The translations under genes and the position numbers were made by a program. Source: Capsicum annuum (Eukaryota > Streptophyta > Magnoliopsida > Solanales > Solanaceae). Taken from it: 64,000 bases of DNA. This document shows, piece after piece, positions 12,591 to 25,512 of the stretch (position 1 is the stretch's first letter; each line of letters starts with the position of its first letter). The stretch is from assembly GCF_002878395.1 (NCBI RefSeq), contig NC_061115.1, positions 91,411,264-91,475,263 of the forward strand, read 5' to 3'. The notes below the pieces were generated by a model that was given only the letters and a program-made list of their open reading frames with translations, was not told where the DNA came from and did no database searches.

Positions 12591-12978
12591 TAAGGAGAAC
12601 TATTCCCTTGAGCTTGATCTGAGTCAGTGGAGAAGAGGTGAGGGTACTTGGTACGTATGTATGTTTCTTCTTCCCAAGTAGCTCACTCAACGGACTGATT
12701 TCGCCAAAGAAATTTTACTAGAGGGACTTCTTTATTCCTCATCTGCGAGTTTGATAGTCTAAAATTTCGACTGGAATCTCCTCATAAAAGAGGTTGTTCT
12801 GAACATCTATGCTCTAAATAGGGACTACAGCAGTTGGGTCACCTATACACTTCTTGATTAAAGAGACATAGAATACTGGATGAACTGAGACTAGATCTAA
12901 AGATAATTCGAGCCCATAAGATACCTTGATGAAACAACTGAGAATTTTGAAGGGAACGACATATCAGGGGTTGAGCTT
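12591..12978 (-). pseudogene. A2 chromodomain region (decayed)
   Basis: The minus strand carries the HPVFHVS-type segment and a C-terminal block ending TKYPHLFSTDSDQAQGNSSP, equivalent to the chromodomain tail of A1 and C. Stops break the frame. It directly follows the integrase ORF, as expected for the pol C-terminus. Confidence 0.72.
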
Positions 12979-13900
12979 TCACTTCATACCGAACCTCTTC
13001 ACTCCTTTCATGGGAGATATATTTAGATAGACATAGTCATAAATCTCAAACTTAAGATCCTTTCTATGCACATCTGCATAAGACTTTTGTAGGCTCCGAG
13101 CAGCCCAGAGTCTTGCTCTGATCAGGTGGACTTTCTCTAAGGCATTGAATACTAAGTCAGGACCTATAATTGAGGCCTTACGTACTTTGAACAAACCGAT
13201 TAGAGATCTACAGCTCCTACCATAGAGAGCTTTGAATGGAGCCATCCAAGTACTAGAAGTATAGCTATTGTAGTATGCAAACTCAATCAAAGACAAGTGG
13301 TCATCCCAACTACCCTTGAAATCTATTGCACACGCCCTTAACATTTCTTCTAGGGTCTGAATTATCCTTTTTGCTTGACCATCTGTGTGAGAATGAAAGG
13401 TGGTACTGAGATGAATTTTGGTACCAAGACCCTTTTGGAATGCTTTCCAGAAATGAGAGGTGAATTGGGTACCTCTATCTGATATAATACATAATGGAAC
13501 ACCCTGCAATCTAACCAACTCTCTGATGTGGAGTTTGGCATAATCCTTGGCTGAATAAGAGGTATAAACTAGGAGGAAATGAGATGACTTGGTTATCCTG
13601 TCTACAATGACCCAGACTGAATTATGCCGATAACTAGTTCGAGGAAACCCTATCACGAAGTCCATGTTCAGTTCTTCGCACTTCTAATTAGTAATAATGA
13701 ACTCCCACATAGGTGCACTAAGCTTCTGATGCACTATCTTAACCTATTGACATGTAAAGTATGTATCAACAAACTATGCAACATCCCTCCTTATCCCACT
13801 CTACCAATTGACCTCCTAGAAGTTGTGGTACATCTTTGTGGCCCCTGGATTAATAGAGCAGTGCGCACCATGATCTTCTATAAGAATTCAGTACTTTAAG
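12979..13900 (-). pseudogene. A2 integrase (long ORF, catalytic Glu replaced)
   Basis: A 228-residue uninterrupted ORF (12979-13665) covers the integrase catalytic core and part of the C-terminal domain. The catalytic Asp pair is visible in MDFVIGFPRT and IISDRGTQFTS. The third catalytic residue, Glu in the GQAER motif of relatives, is Lys (GQAKR), a GAA-to-AAA type change. Upstream (13666-13900) the zinc-binding domain has INPGATKMY where A1 and C read HPG, and it lacks one Cys. The ORF is open by chance rather than functional. It is the longest open frame in the window. Confidence 0.88.
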
Positions 13901-14312
13901 TAATCTTCAGCTGTAACACATAGATGACCCTGACAACATAGAACACTATCTCTTCCTTGTGAGAAAACATGTACTTTCTGATCCTTAACTAACTCTTTCA
14001 ACTTGACTAAATAGGGATCTCTATCTTTCTTTTCTATCACCTTAGAAGCTAGAGATGATTCTGAACTACTCTGAACCCATATATCACCCTTCTCTATATC
14101 GGCTAAGTAAATGCCTAGTCTGGCATGCTGATGGACTTCCTGAGCTAACTTCTTCTTACTATCCTCAACTTGAGCAATACTACCCATAGATAGTCTACTA
14201 AGAGCGTCAGCCACTATATTGGCCTTGCCCGAATGATAAAGGACAATCATGAAATAATATTTCTAGAGCTCTAACCACCATCTCTAACGAAAATTGAGAT
14301 CTTTCTGAGAAA
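13901..14312 (-). pseudogene. A2 RNase H C-terminal end and linker
   Basis: The ORF at 13888-14250 reads YHSGKANIVADALSRLSMG followed by the charged linker to integrase. The RNase H tail (SQKDLNFR) can be followed to about 14312, where homology switches to LTR sequence. This is one edge of the internal deletion. Confidence 0.78.
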
Positions 14313-14517
14313 TAGTCATAATATGGTGCTGTTTTTATGACACGAACTTAAAGTAGTCATAACATCTTGCCCAGTCATTGAAATAAAGCAAATTTTAATC
14401 GATGGAAAGATTATTGAAAATCTTGAAAATTCTTCACTGAATAAACATTATTTAATTTAGAAGCTAATACTTGAAAGTTTTGATACAAAATTAGATCGAA
14501 AACTTTAAGGCATTACA
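14313..14517 (-). repeat. A2 5' LTR remnant (outer ~205 bases)
   Basis: Matches the last ~205 bases of the A LTR (compare 3440-3668), including the AGTCATAAC block, and ends GGCATTACA. The words around ATAATATGG at the deletion junction resemble both parents, suggesting a microhomology-mediated deletion. Confidence 0.82.
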
Positions 14518-16673
14518 TGGAAGCTGCGAACTGCCTAATTATGATGTGTGGGCTACAATTGGTACCTACATTATGAGACAATGCAGTACATAAATGTATC
14601 TACTAATCAGTACTTGTAGAATGTACTGTGTAAGTGGGGGTGAATGCAACAAGTTAAAGTGATTAAATAAATAATATTAAAATACCCATGCTAATTGCAA
14701 GTAGACTCACCAAGAGACTGAAATAAACTGAAATATGAAATATCTTAAAATATGAGAAACAAACATAATCTGATATACTGGTGAATAACTACACTTAGTT
14801 ATTTAAAATCATTACTTTTGTAGAATAACTAGAACTAAGGCTTGGAAGTAGTAAAACATGAATATTGTTAGTAAATCTCTTGTAAAGTTTATCATGATGT
14901 AAAACGTAACTAAGGATCATTTATGGATACTTATCTAGAAACCAAGAACATGTAAAATTAAGAATGCATGACCAATCATAAACATGTACTAATGTGATCT
15001 GAATAACTTATATTTGTATACTTGGTCATGCAATCTTGAACTAACTTACTCTGAATACTGAGAGTCTAAGAGATGACAACAACTGACATACCTCAATCTG
15101 TGCTATTGATGTCCAACCGGTAACCCTATTTTGAAGGGTGTTGCTACTTTACCAGGGGTACCAACACAAAAATAATGATGTGGATCCTCAAGGCAGATAT
15201 CCTAAAGGACGAGGGTGTCATGCCTCTACAGATAGGGGACCCCTAATAATCTACGGTGGCATCATAGGCACAGAGCTTAGGTATTCCTACTAACTACTCC
15301 AGCCTCTACTGACTGGGGAGTTTTCATCCCTGAGTTTTGTCAGTGCTAAGTGTTACTCCTAACTTTATGAAACTGGTGTTTTTAGTCATTTAACATTACA
15401 TGGTACTGTAGTTGTAAGTGTTTAGTATGAATATGATGTTCTTAATATTATAATAAAACCATGGTTTGACTGACTTGTCAATTAAAAAATGAAACATGTA
15501 AAACATATAGGCATCAGTTCTTCATAACCAGCCAAAACTGAAGGATTACAAAATATGATAACAATGCCTAAATTTTTTTTATAAAATCATAGTTCAAAGG
15601 CCAAAAATAAACGACATTTGAACAAATAGGTGAGAAGATCAATTTGAACATAGGTATATGTAAAATATGTCAGGACAACATATTTTCATAGTCTAATACA
15701 TAACTAGATATTGTAACATGAAATCACTTGCATATTACATGGGAAATTCAAATTTAAAACATGAAATAACCTAATTTTTCATGGTACTATATATGGACAT
15801 GGATTGAATTCAAATTACTAAGGAAAAGCATGAATTAAACTTTTCTTGAACATATGAAATTCCATAATGAAAGAAAAACCCATATTTTAATCAATGAGAG
15901 GGTCTTTGGGCTTAATAGGTGAAAGACTCCCATTGATAATTACCCCACATACCTTAATTAAATAAATTTTTAAAGGGAACTCGAAATTGGTACATGAATC
16001 CTTGAGTTCTTGGAAAAAAAGGTTGAATTTTTTTCTTTAGAAGAGATGAAGGGTTTTGAATTGTGTACTGAATGTTTAGCGTTAAGTGTATGGAAATATA
16101 TTGATTTAAAACCCCTTAAATAATTGAAAATGATTAAAAATGAGTTGGGCTGTGATAAGACCTCAACACCCTTAAACTAAGTAAAAATGGAGCTATTTTT
16201 GGAACTTTGATATTATTGGGCGGCGAACGCCAATCGCACACCTGAGGTTGTGCAGTGCATGCTTGTAGCACACCTCATCCAGTGGCTATTTGAAATTTAC
16301 ATGCGACGCATGATCTTAGCAAGGTCATTACACTTTGCTCGGGTATCAGATTAAGGAAATATTGGTATCGTTTGAAAGATAATTCAATTATCTACAACTT
16401 GGAGGTCTTGAGATGCAAAATTCAACATATGTAAAAAGTTATACACATTTAAAGCTGACCTTTGTAGAATCGAATACCACGATTTGGCCGAATCAAAGAC
16501 TCTTAGCACAACTTTTCTCTTTGTGATTCCTATGAACATCTTTCAAATCAATAGCACTTTACACACTAGGATAATGATCATAAAATATATATTAAAATAT
16601 AAATCATGTGATTAGAGTATACACAGGTAGGAACAACGGTCTGATTTCTAGATAAAAAATATGGGGTCTTACA
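14518..16673 (-). repeat. B LTR 1, right part
   Basis: Resumes the B LTR after A2 with TGGAAGCTGCGAACTGCC and runs to GGGGTCTTACA. Colinear with 20190-22349 and 25895-28060. Together with 9213-9590 it makes one LTR of about 2.53 kb. Confidence 0.85.
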
Positions 16674-16690
16674 TTATCTCCCCCTTAGAA
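16674..16690 (-). other. Polypurine tract of B unit 1
   Basis: Complement reads CTAAGGGGGAGATAA, nearly the same tract as in A2 and C. The unit 2 equivalent at 22350-22362 is degraded (TTATCTCCTTCTTGG). Confidence 0.75.
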
Positions 16691-19600
16691 TCATTCATCC
16701 TTGAATAATGGGTAGTAACATATTAAAACATTAGAAGTATGGAATAAGGTAAACATGACATGTCTTCTAATGAATGATGTAGCTGAGCTAAAACAACGAA
16801 TCTTCTATCATGAAACTGATTTTTAAGCTGAGTTGACTTTATTAACTATAAGGAGCCGATTCATGTTGAGAGTTTAGTACGCACAATAAATGTTCATGAT
16901 ACGATAGTACATATAGAACTGCGAAGCGATAACTTATGCAATATAATTCCAAGAGATACTAAGGATGGAATAAGGTATGCAACTTGTCATTAGGGATTGT
17001 CTCTCAACAAAACATGTATAGAAATAAAAATGAAAAGAGCTTCATGTCATTACCGAGTACATTATGTAAGAATGAATCCTGAGACAATGAGACTAAGGTC
17101 ATAGAAAAGGAAGTACTTTGTCTGAGCAGGGATCCTTGGAAAACTAAGATCATTCACTGAACACTTATGAAACAAATCATGACTGTATATCTAAATCAGA
17201 GACATGATGCATGGACTAACTGAATTAATAACTTTTGTGGACATGAATAAATTTCCTCATTCAATAGCTTTTGTGGATGTGAATAAATTTCCTCATTCAT
17301 GTTTAGCCTCATTCGTGATTGCTAAACTGAATTGTTTAGTATACAGGCCAACTCATTCTTAAAATTTATACCCAACTGGAGTATTTCTTTCAAACTATTT
17401 CAAAGAAATTTTAATAATATTCGAGAGAAAAGAATTCTTTGGTATGATCTGAGTAAGATATCTAAATAAGGAATCGCAACATAGCTATAACTCTATCACA
17501 TAGAATATAAGCCTATAAAACATCAGCTAGGGTTGGATTACCATGCCTTAGGCAATGAAAATAACCACTTTAAAGCTAAGCCACACATATTAAATACTCT
17601 CTCAACTATACATTTTCCCTTAAATACCTTTCTCATTTGATACAACTAGTAATTCTTACATGGGAAAATATAACCATTCATACCAAATTATGAGATAAAA
17701 TACACAACCTCACCATGTTCAAGCCGACTTGAAATCATAAGGCGCTGCACATTTCACCATAATACTAGTTAGAACCACGAATTCAAAACCCTATGTATTT
17801 TTTATAGCTGTAATCTTTAGAATAATTCTTCTTACCACCACAACAACTAAATTCATCCCTTAACTAGGAATTCACTAGCGTACAATGGATCCATCCACTT
17901 ATACTCCAACATATCATTCAAGTATATCATTATACCCACATATAAACTTCTAGTAAAAGAACCTATACAAGCATTTTTCTCATATTCTCTAAACCTCTAT
18001 TAATAACAACTTTATTCCACTATCCTCCACAAAAACAGACATGAAATTTCATCTAACCATGGCATATATCCAAATCTTTACCTCAATATTACTTCAAATT
18101 CATAGAAATATATAGAACAATTGTTCAATGATCTTTTCCTAAAACGGGACATTTACTCTTTTCCTTCTAAATAATTGTTCATCACCACTATCTTAACATA
18201 AGGAAAGGTCGCTAAAAGGTTAGAACATAAGGACCTAAAGCATGAAAGAATACTATCAAGCACTTGGAAACTTAATTAAGGCATGAGAAATAAAGTATCC
18301 ACTACATGGATTCATTAATTAGATTTAAACTAAGGACACACATGATATAATCTGAATTTCGCGGATCATTAAGGGCATAGCAAGAGTAACTAGAACTGAA
18401 CATAATGTAAAGCATGAGTAAATGAATCATGAGCTGCATCACCTGAGTTTGGAATTCATAAATTTAAGGAATATGATTTGTACTATTGAGAGAACTGAAA
18501 CTCCTTATACTAGTAATCGGAAGAATACATGTTTCTATCGAAAATACATGAATATGAGCTATGATCATGGAGCTAACATGTAAGGCATGAGTAGATGTCA
18601 TAAATACTGAAGCACAAAACTTTGAAGTGAGAAAAAAATGGGACCAACATCTTCCTCCTTTATTAATATTCTCACTACGCTGGCATCATTACTAAAATCT
18701 GAGAGCAAGACTTGTTTCTTTTTTCCATTATCTCCTCCTTAGCTTAAAGCTATTATTCCAATTTTGTGGACCCCTTTAATACACTCTAAACTAAACTGCG
18801 ACCACTTTACTCTAGAGTCCAAAATATAACAATACACATAAATAATAACCTCATACTAAAAGACTACACCTAAAAGCGTGAAACCCATTGCTAATACTTC
18901 CTGTTCAAATAGAACTCTTAACTTTCTATATCCCCAATAGTCATCATACAATAACTTAAACATTTACTAACTTAGATTCTTCATGAGTATCACCATACCC
19001 TGAGATCAACACTTCTTGATCTTCAACTCTTCTTTCTATAGCCCATAACATAGCTGGTAAGAATATTTTATTCTACATTACTAGCCTCATTTGCACTTAG
19101 AAACTTAAGGGAAATATCTAATCACACACATTAAAATCTTAGAAGTAATATAATCCCATATCATATTGGGTATGCCTCTAGATCATATGACACCATCATA
19201 CTTGACTTCGAAGCAATAAACTTAATTTTTTGCATACACAGTTTCAAGCCTACTGATTCACCATTCATACAACTATCCCCATTGATACATAATCTACAAA
19301 TGCCAGATAAATACTATACCCACTTCACTACTTCTAAATATTTGGGTTAATGCTCTGAAATCTAGATCATATGCTATTATGGGATTAGGAGAAGGGATCT
19401 GAGCGAACATATGACATTGGCTCATAGCACGATTTATATGAATAAGAATGATCACTTTCTAAGATTGGATCAGAAGGGCACTAATGGGATTCTTTGTGAG
19501 TCAACATGAATTCCCATAGTTGTTTTTGAAAACACTATTGATAGGAATTTAAGCTTAACTATTTCTGTTACACCAAAAATAAGATAGAGTTGGCATGAAT

Positions 19601-19786
19601 GTAGCAAGACAAGAATCGATATAAGTATCTTATAGAACAACTCTAAATCATGATTTGAGAAATGAAAGAAGGGAACCATTTCATAAATGCCCTATAGCCT
19701 CTAGAAGAAAAGTACAGACATCTATGCAGCATTCTATAAGACTATACAAGACATGGCTTTATAAAAACCCTAGGAAAATTTATCCT

Positions 19787-19799
19787 GGCTCTGATACTA
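19787..19799 (-). other. Initiator-Met primer binding site, B unit 1
   Basis: GGCTCTGATACTA on the plus strand, the complement of the plant initiator tRNA-Met primer site with one change, four bases before the LTR start at 19804. Confidence 0.82.
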
Positions 19800-19803
19800 A
19801 TCT

Positions 19804-22349
19804 TGTCATGACTCGAGACTACCCCTTAGTTGTAAAACGGAGGTTGGACCCACAAGTGACCCAAAGCTAACCAATGAACTGGCATACTACATAAGCAAGT
19901 AATTTAAATTACATAAAAACTAAATTTATTAAGCAGAAACATTATCATGAGAAAGTATGGATAAATAAGATATTACAATAGTTTACAACATGAGAAAATT
20001 AAAGAAAAACTAGAATTACATATCATGACTTTGACTGACTATTAATGAAGCCTCTACTACACTAATAATAGACAGCTGGCATATGCCTCCAACTACTACT
20101 AATTTATATATTTGAAAAATTATAATACAATACATGAACTACAACTGATGGGAGTTCCTAAAACAAGATAGATCATCACCTGCATGCTAAAAACTTCAAA
20201 CTGTTTGATTATGATCTGTGGGCTACAACTGGTACCTACATTATGAGACAACGTAGCACCTAGACGTATATATGGATCAATACATTTTGAATATACAAAG
20301 TAAGTGGGGGTGTATGCAACAAGTAAAACTGATTACATACATAATCATAAAACATGCTTGCTAAGTGTAAGTACTCACCAAGAGACTGAAATAAACTAAA
20401 ATATTAGTTATCTTTAAACATGAGTAACAAACATAATCTGATAAGACGGTACTCACTACACTTAGTTATTTAAAATATTCACTTTTGAAGAATAAGTAGA
20501 GCTGAAACTGAGAAGCAGAAAAACATGTATACTCTATGTAAATCACATATAAAGTTTAACATACTACAAAACTAAACTAAGGATCATTTATGTATAATGA
20601 TTAAGAAACCATGAACATGTAAAACTAAGAATGCAAGACCAAGCGTAAACATATACTGACAAGATCTGAGTAACAGAATAACTAATATCTGTATAGTTGG
20701 TCATGCAAGCCTGAACTGATATACATTGAATATTGAACTGAGACTCTAGGAGCAGACTACAATCGACATTCCCCATTGTGTTATCAAGGTCTAATAGGTA
20801 ACCACAGTTGGAAGGGTGCTGGTACTTTGCCATGTGTACCAACACATGAATAACGATATGCATCCGTAAGGCTAATGTCCAAAAGGATAAGGGTGGCATA
20901 CCTCTATTGACGGGGGCCCTCATAATCTATGGGGGCATCGTAGCTCTCTACCTTAGGGACTTATACTAATGACTAATGCCTCTACTAATGGGGGAGTCGT
21001 CATACTTGAGTTTTCTCGATTCTAAGTTTTATTCCCAACTAATGGACACATGTGCTATTAGTCATTTAACATAATATAATATTGTACTTGTAAGTGCTCA
21101 ACATGAACATGACGTTCTAAATATGATAAGAAAACTATTGCTTGACTGACTTGTTAATTGAAAATTAAAATATGTATAACATATAGGTATAGGGTGTTCA
21201 TAACCCGTCAACATTGAAGGATTACAAAATATGATAACAATGCTTAAAACAGTGGTATGGATTCATAGTTCAAAGACCCAAAACATAATATATTTTAACA
21301 AAAAGGTATGAAGCATGAATTTTAGCGAAAGGATGTGTTAAAAATGAGAGGACAACATATTTTCATAATTTAATACGTAATTTGATATTGTAGCATGAAA
21401 TCACTTAAATATGACATTGGAAATTGAACATTAAAATATGAAATAACCTATTTTTCATGGGATTATATATGGACATGTATTGAATTCAAATTACTATGGA
21501 AAAACATGAATTAAACTCATTTTGAAAATATGAAATTCCATAATGAAAGAAAAACCAATATTTTATTCAATGAGATGGTTTTTGGGCTTAATGGGTGAAA
21601 TGGACCTATTGGTGAATACACTACATACCTGAATTAGATGATTTTTTGAAGGAAACTTGTAATTTGAACTTGAATCCTTGAATTCTTGGAGAAAATGGTT
21701 GATTTACATTCTTGGGAAGAAGTGAAGAGTTTTGAATTGTGCACTGAATGTTTAGGGTTAAGCGAGCGGAAATATCGTGATTTATGACCCGATAAATCAT
21801 TTAAATATGATCGGAAATAAGTTAGGGGTGTGAAACGACCTAATGCCCTTAAACAAAGCAATAATGGAGCAATTTTTTGCACTATGATATTGTTGGACAC
21901 GCATACCAATCACACACCAGAGATTGATCAGCGCATGCCAATAGCCCACCACATCCAATGGCTATTTGCGATTTCCATGCAATACACGACCTTAGCATGT
22001 CCATAACTTTTCACTTGATTATTGGATCAAGGCAAAATTGATATCGTTTCAAAGTTAACACAATTATCTACAACTTGGTATGTCTTGAGATACAAAATTC
22101 AACATTTGCAAAAAGTTATAAACATTCAAAGCTCACCCTTGTAGAATCGACTACCACTATTTGGCTGAATTAAAGGTTTTAAGCTCAAGTTTGCTCTAAC
22201 AGATTCCTAGGAATATCATTCACCTCGATAGCACTTTACAAACTAGTATAATGATTATGGCTTATATATTCAAATATGAATCATATGATTATAGTTTTCA
22301 CAAGTAGGAACGAAGGTTCATTTTCTTGCTAAAAATATTGGGTATTACA
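19804..22349 (-). repeat. B LTR 2, shared by both units
   Basis: 2546 bases from TGTCATGACTCGAGAC to GGGTATTACA, uninterrupted. It serves as the 5' LTR of the left unit (primer site at 19787) and the 3' LTR of the right unit (purine-tract complement from 22350). Confidence 0.87.
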
Positions 22350-25300
22350 TTATCTCCTTCTTGGAATCATTCATCCTCGAATGATGCATAGAAACTTATT
22401 GAAACTTTAGACATATGGAATAAGGTACATATGACATTCCTTCTAATGAAGGATGTAGCTGAGCTAAAATATCAAAACTTCTATCATTAAATAAATTTCT
22501 GAGCTGAATTAACTTTATTAACTATAAGAAGTTGATTCATGTAGAGAGTTTAGAACACACTTGAAATGTCCATAATATCACTTTATGTGTAGGAATATGA
22601 AGTGATAACTAATGCAATAGAATTCCAAGAGTCGCTAAGGATGGAATAAGGTATGTAACTTCTTATTAGGGATTGTCTCTCAACAAAAAACATATATAAA
22701 TCAAATGAAAAGGGTTTTATGGCATCACCATGTACATAATGTAAGCACAAATCCTGAGACAATGAGACTAAGGTCATACAAAAGGTATTACTTTATCTGA
22801 TGTGGTATACTTTGAAAACTAAGATCATTCACGGAACATTTATGCACTAAATAATGACTAAATAACTTAATCGTAGACATGATGCATGGACTAACAGAAT
22901 TCATAACTTGTATGGACGTGAATGAATTACCTCATCAAATTACCAAATTCATCAAATTGCAAATAGTAAGATGAGATAGAAAGATGGAAATTTATAAGAG
23001 TTTATCTGTCTTATTGCTAAACTAAATTTCTGGTTATACGGACTAATTCATTCTAAAAAGTTATACTCAGCTGGAGAATTTCTTCAACACTCTTTATAAG
23101 AAGTTCTAATAACATTAGGGAGTAAAGAATTCTTGGTCATAATCTGAGTAAGATATGTGAATAAGGAATCGCAACATAGCTACAACTATATAACATTGAA
23201 TATAGGCCTATAAAACCTAGGCTATGATAGGATTACTATGCCTTAGGTAATGAACATACCCACTTTCAAGCTTAGCCATACTTATCAAATACTCACTCAA
23301 CTATACCTTTCCTCTTAAATACCTTTCTCATTCGATACAACTTATAATTCTTACATGGGTAAATAAGACCATTCCTGCCAATATCTGAGTTGAAATATAC
23401 ACCCTCATCATGTTCAAGCCTAACTGAAAATCACAAGGTGCTACACATATCACCATAGCACTAGTCTAAACAATAAATCCAATACCCTATGCATTTTTAA
23501 TAGCTCTCATCTCAAGAATAATTCTTCTTACCACTTCAACAACTAAATTCAACCTTTTAATAGGAATTCACTAATGCACAATGCATGCATCCGCTTATAC
23601 ACCAACATAATATTCAAGCCTATCATTTTAAACATATATGAACTTCTCGTTAAGCAACCCATAAAAGTATCTTTCTCATATTCTTAAAAGCTCTATAAAT
23701 AACAACTTTATTCTACTATCCATCAAGAAAATAGACATGAAATTTCATCTTACCATGGCATATGTAAAAATCTTTACCTCAATATTACTTCAAACATATA
23801 GACGTACATAGAATAACTGAACAACAATATTTTCTTAATATGAAACATTTACTCTCTTTCGTCTAAATAATTATTCATCACCATAATCTTGACATAAAGA
23901 GTGGTCACTAAATGGTTAGAACATAAGGACGTAAAGCATGAAAGAATACTATACATAACTTTGAAACTCAATTAAGGCCTGAGGAATAAAGTTTCCACAA
24001 CATGGATTCATTAATGAGATCAACACTGAGCACATACATGACATAATCGGAATTTCGCTGATCATTAAAGCCATAGCATAAGTACCTAGAACTGAACATA
24101 TTGTAAAGCATGAGTACACGAGTCATGAGTTGCATCACCTAATGTTGGAGTTCATAATTCATGGAATATGATTCTTATGGAAGAGTCAACTGGGACTCCT
24201 TACACTAGGAATTGAGAGCATACATAATTCTATGGAAAGTGCATGAATATAATATATGATCATGGAGTAGACATGGAAGGCATGAGTAGATGTCATGATG
24301 ACTGAATTATAAAACTTTGCAAGGAGATAAAAATGGGTTGGGAATCTTCCTCCTTTACTAATGTTCTACAATACATTGGCATCACTAGTAGATTATAAGG
24401 CTTGACTTGGTTCCTTGTTCCATAATCTCCCCCTTAACTTTAAGCAATTATTCTAAGTCCGTGGACCCCCTTAATAAACTCTAAACTGAATTGTGACCAC
24501 TTTACTCTAGAGTCCAAGATATAACAATACACATAAATAATAAACTATTACTGAAAGAATAAACTTGCAAGCACAAAACCCACTGCAAATAATTCCTTTT
24601 GAAATAGAACAATATGCTTTCTATATCTCAAATAGTCATCATAAAATAACTTAAACAATTACTAACTTAGAATCTTCATGAGTATCAATATACCATGAGT
24701 TCACACCCTCTATAACTCTAACTATTCTTTCTATACCCTATAACTTAGTTGGTAAGAACATCATATACTATATTACTAGCCTCATTCTCACTTAGAAACT
24801 TAAGGGTACTATATAATAACAAATATTAAAATATTATTAATAATATAATTCAATATATCCTTGAGTACACCTGTAGATCATAACCACACCATCATACTTA
24901 ACTTTGAATTAATAAACTTAAATTCTTGGTTACACTATTTCAAGCCTACTGATGCACCTTTCATACAAGTAGACCTATGGATACATAATATTCTAAATCC
25001 AGATAAATACTATCCCCATTTTACTACAGCTAAACTTTAGGGTTCATGCTTTAAACTCTAGATCTTATGCTATCATAGGATTCTTAGAAGGGATTTGAGG
25101 GCATATATAATGTTTGCTCAATTCACAATTTTCATGAATAAGAATAAACACTTTGAAAGATTTGAACATAAGGGTGCTGAAAGGATTCTCTTTGAGCGAA
25201 CATGAATACCCATAGTTGTCTGCAGGGACTATCTAAGAAAATATTATCGATACAAATTTAAGCTAGATTGTTTTAATTACCTCAAACATAGGGTAGAGTT

Positions 25301-25512
25301 GGCATGAATGGAATAAGACTAGAATATGTATAAGTTTCTTAGAGAACATCTCTACAGGATGATCTGAGTAATGGAAAAAGGGAAATATTTCCTTAATGCC
25401 CTGTAGCCTCTCAAAGTAGAGTACAGATGTCTCCGTACCATTCCATAAGACTCTACTAGTCATGGATTCATACACACCCTAGGAAAATTTTACCAGGCTC
25501 TGATACCAAGAT
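22350..25512 (-). mobile_element. B internal region 2 (non-coding)
   Basis: 3163 bases, colinear with 16674-19803 but with many substitutions, so the duplication is old. No gag or pol similarity in any frame. Confidence 0.78.
25496..25508 (-). other. Initiator-Met primer binding site, B unit 2
   Basis: GGCTCTGATACCA, an exact complement of the TGGTATCAGAGCC primer site used by element C. Confidence 0.87.

Larger units (their letters stand above)
9591..14517 (-). mobile_element. Chromovirus A2, internally deleted, nested in B LTR 1
   Basis: Full 3' LTR (9591-12146), purine tract, chromodomain, integrase and the linker after RNase H, then a jump near 14312 to the outer ~205 bases of the other LTR. 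It is flanked by TAGAA and TGGAA, a 5-bp target duplication with one transition. The uninterrupted B LTR 3 reads TGGAAGCTGCGAAC at the same place, confirming the insertion site. Gag, protease, reverse transcriptase, primer site and most of the 5' LTR are deleted, so A2 could not replicate alone. Confidence 0.88.
16674..19803 (-). mobile_element. B internal region 1 (non-coding)
   Basis: 3130 bases between B LTRs 1 and 2 with no gag or pol motif in any frame. It is colinear with 22350-25512. The only open stretch present in both copies lies near the primer site (19470-19679 here and 25263-25475 in the second copy, sharing LVLLHSCQLY / LVLFHSCQLY). It is short, varies at both ends, and is more likely leader RNA than a gene. 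Content is about two-thirds A+T. This is what a large non-autonomous retrotransposon derivative looks like. Confidence 0.78.

Noticed and set aside
19470..19679. Possible conserved small gene in B (also at 25263-25475)
   Set aside because: The two copies share only a short stretch, differ in start and end, and sit next to the primer site, so leader sequence is the simpler reading.
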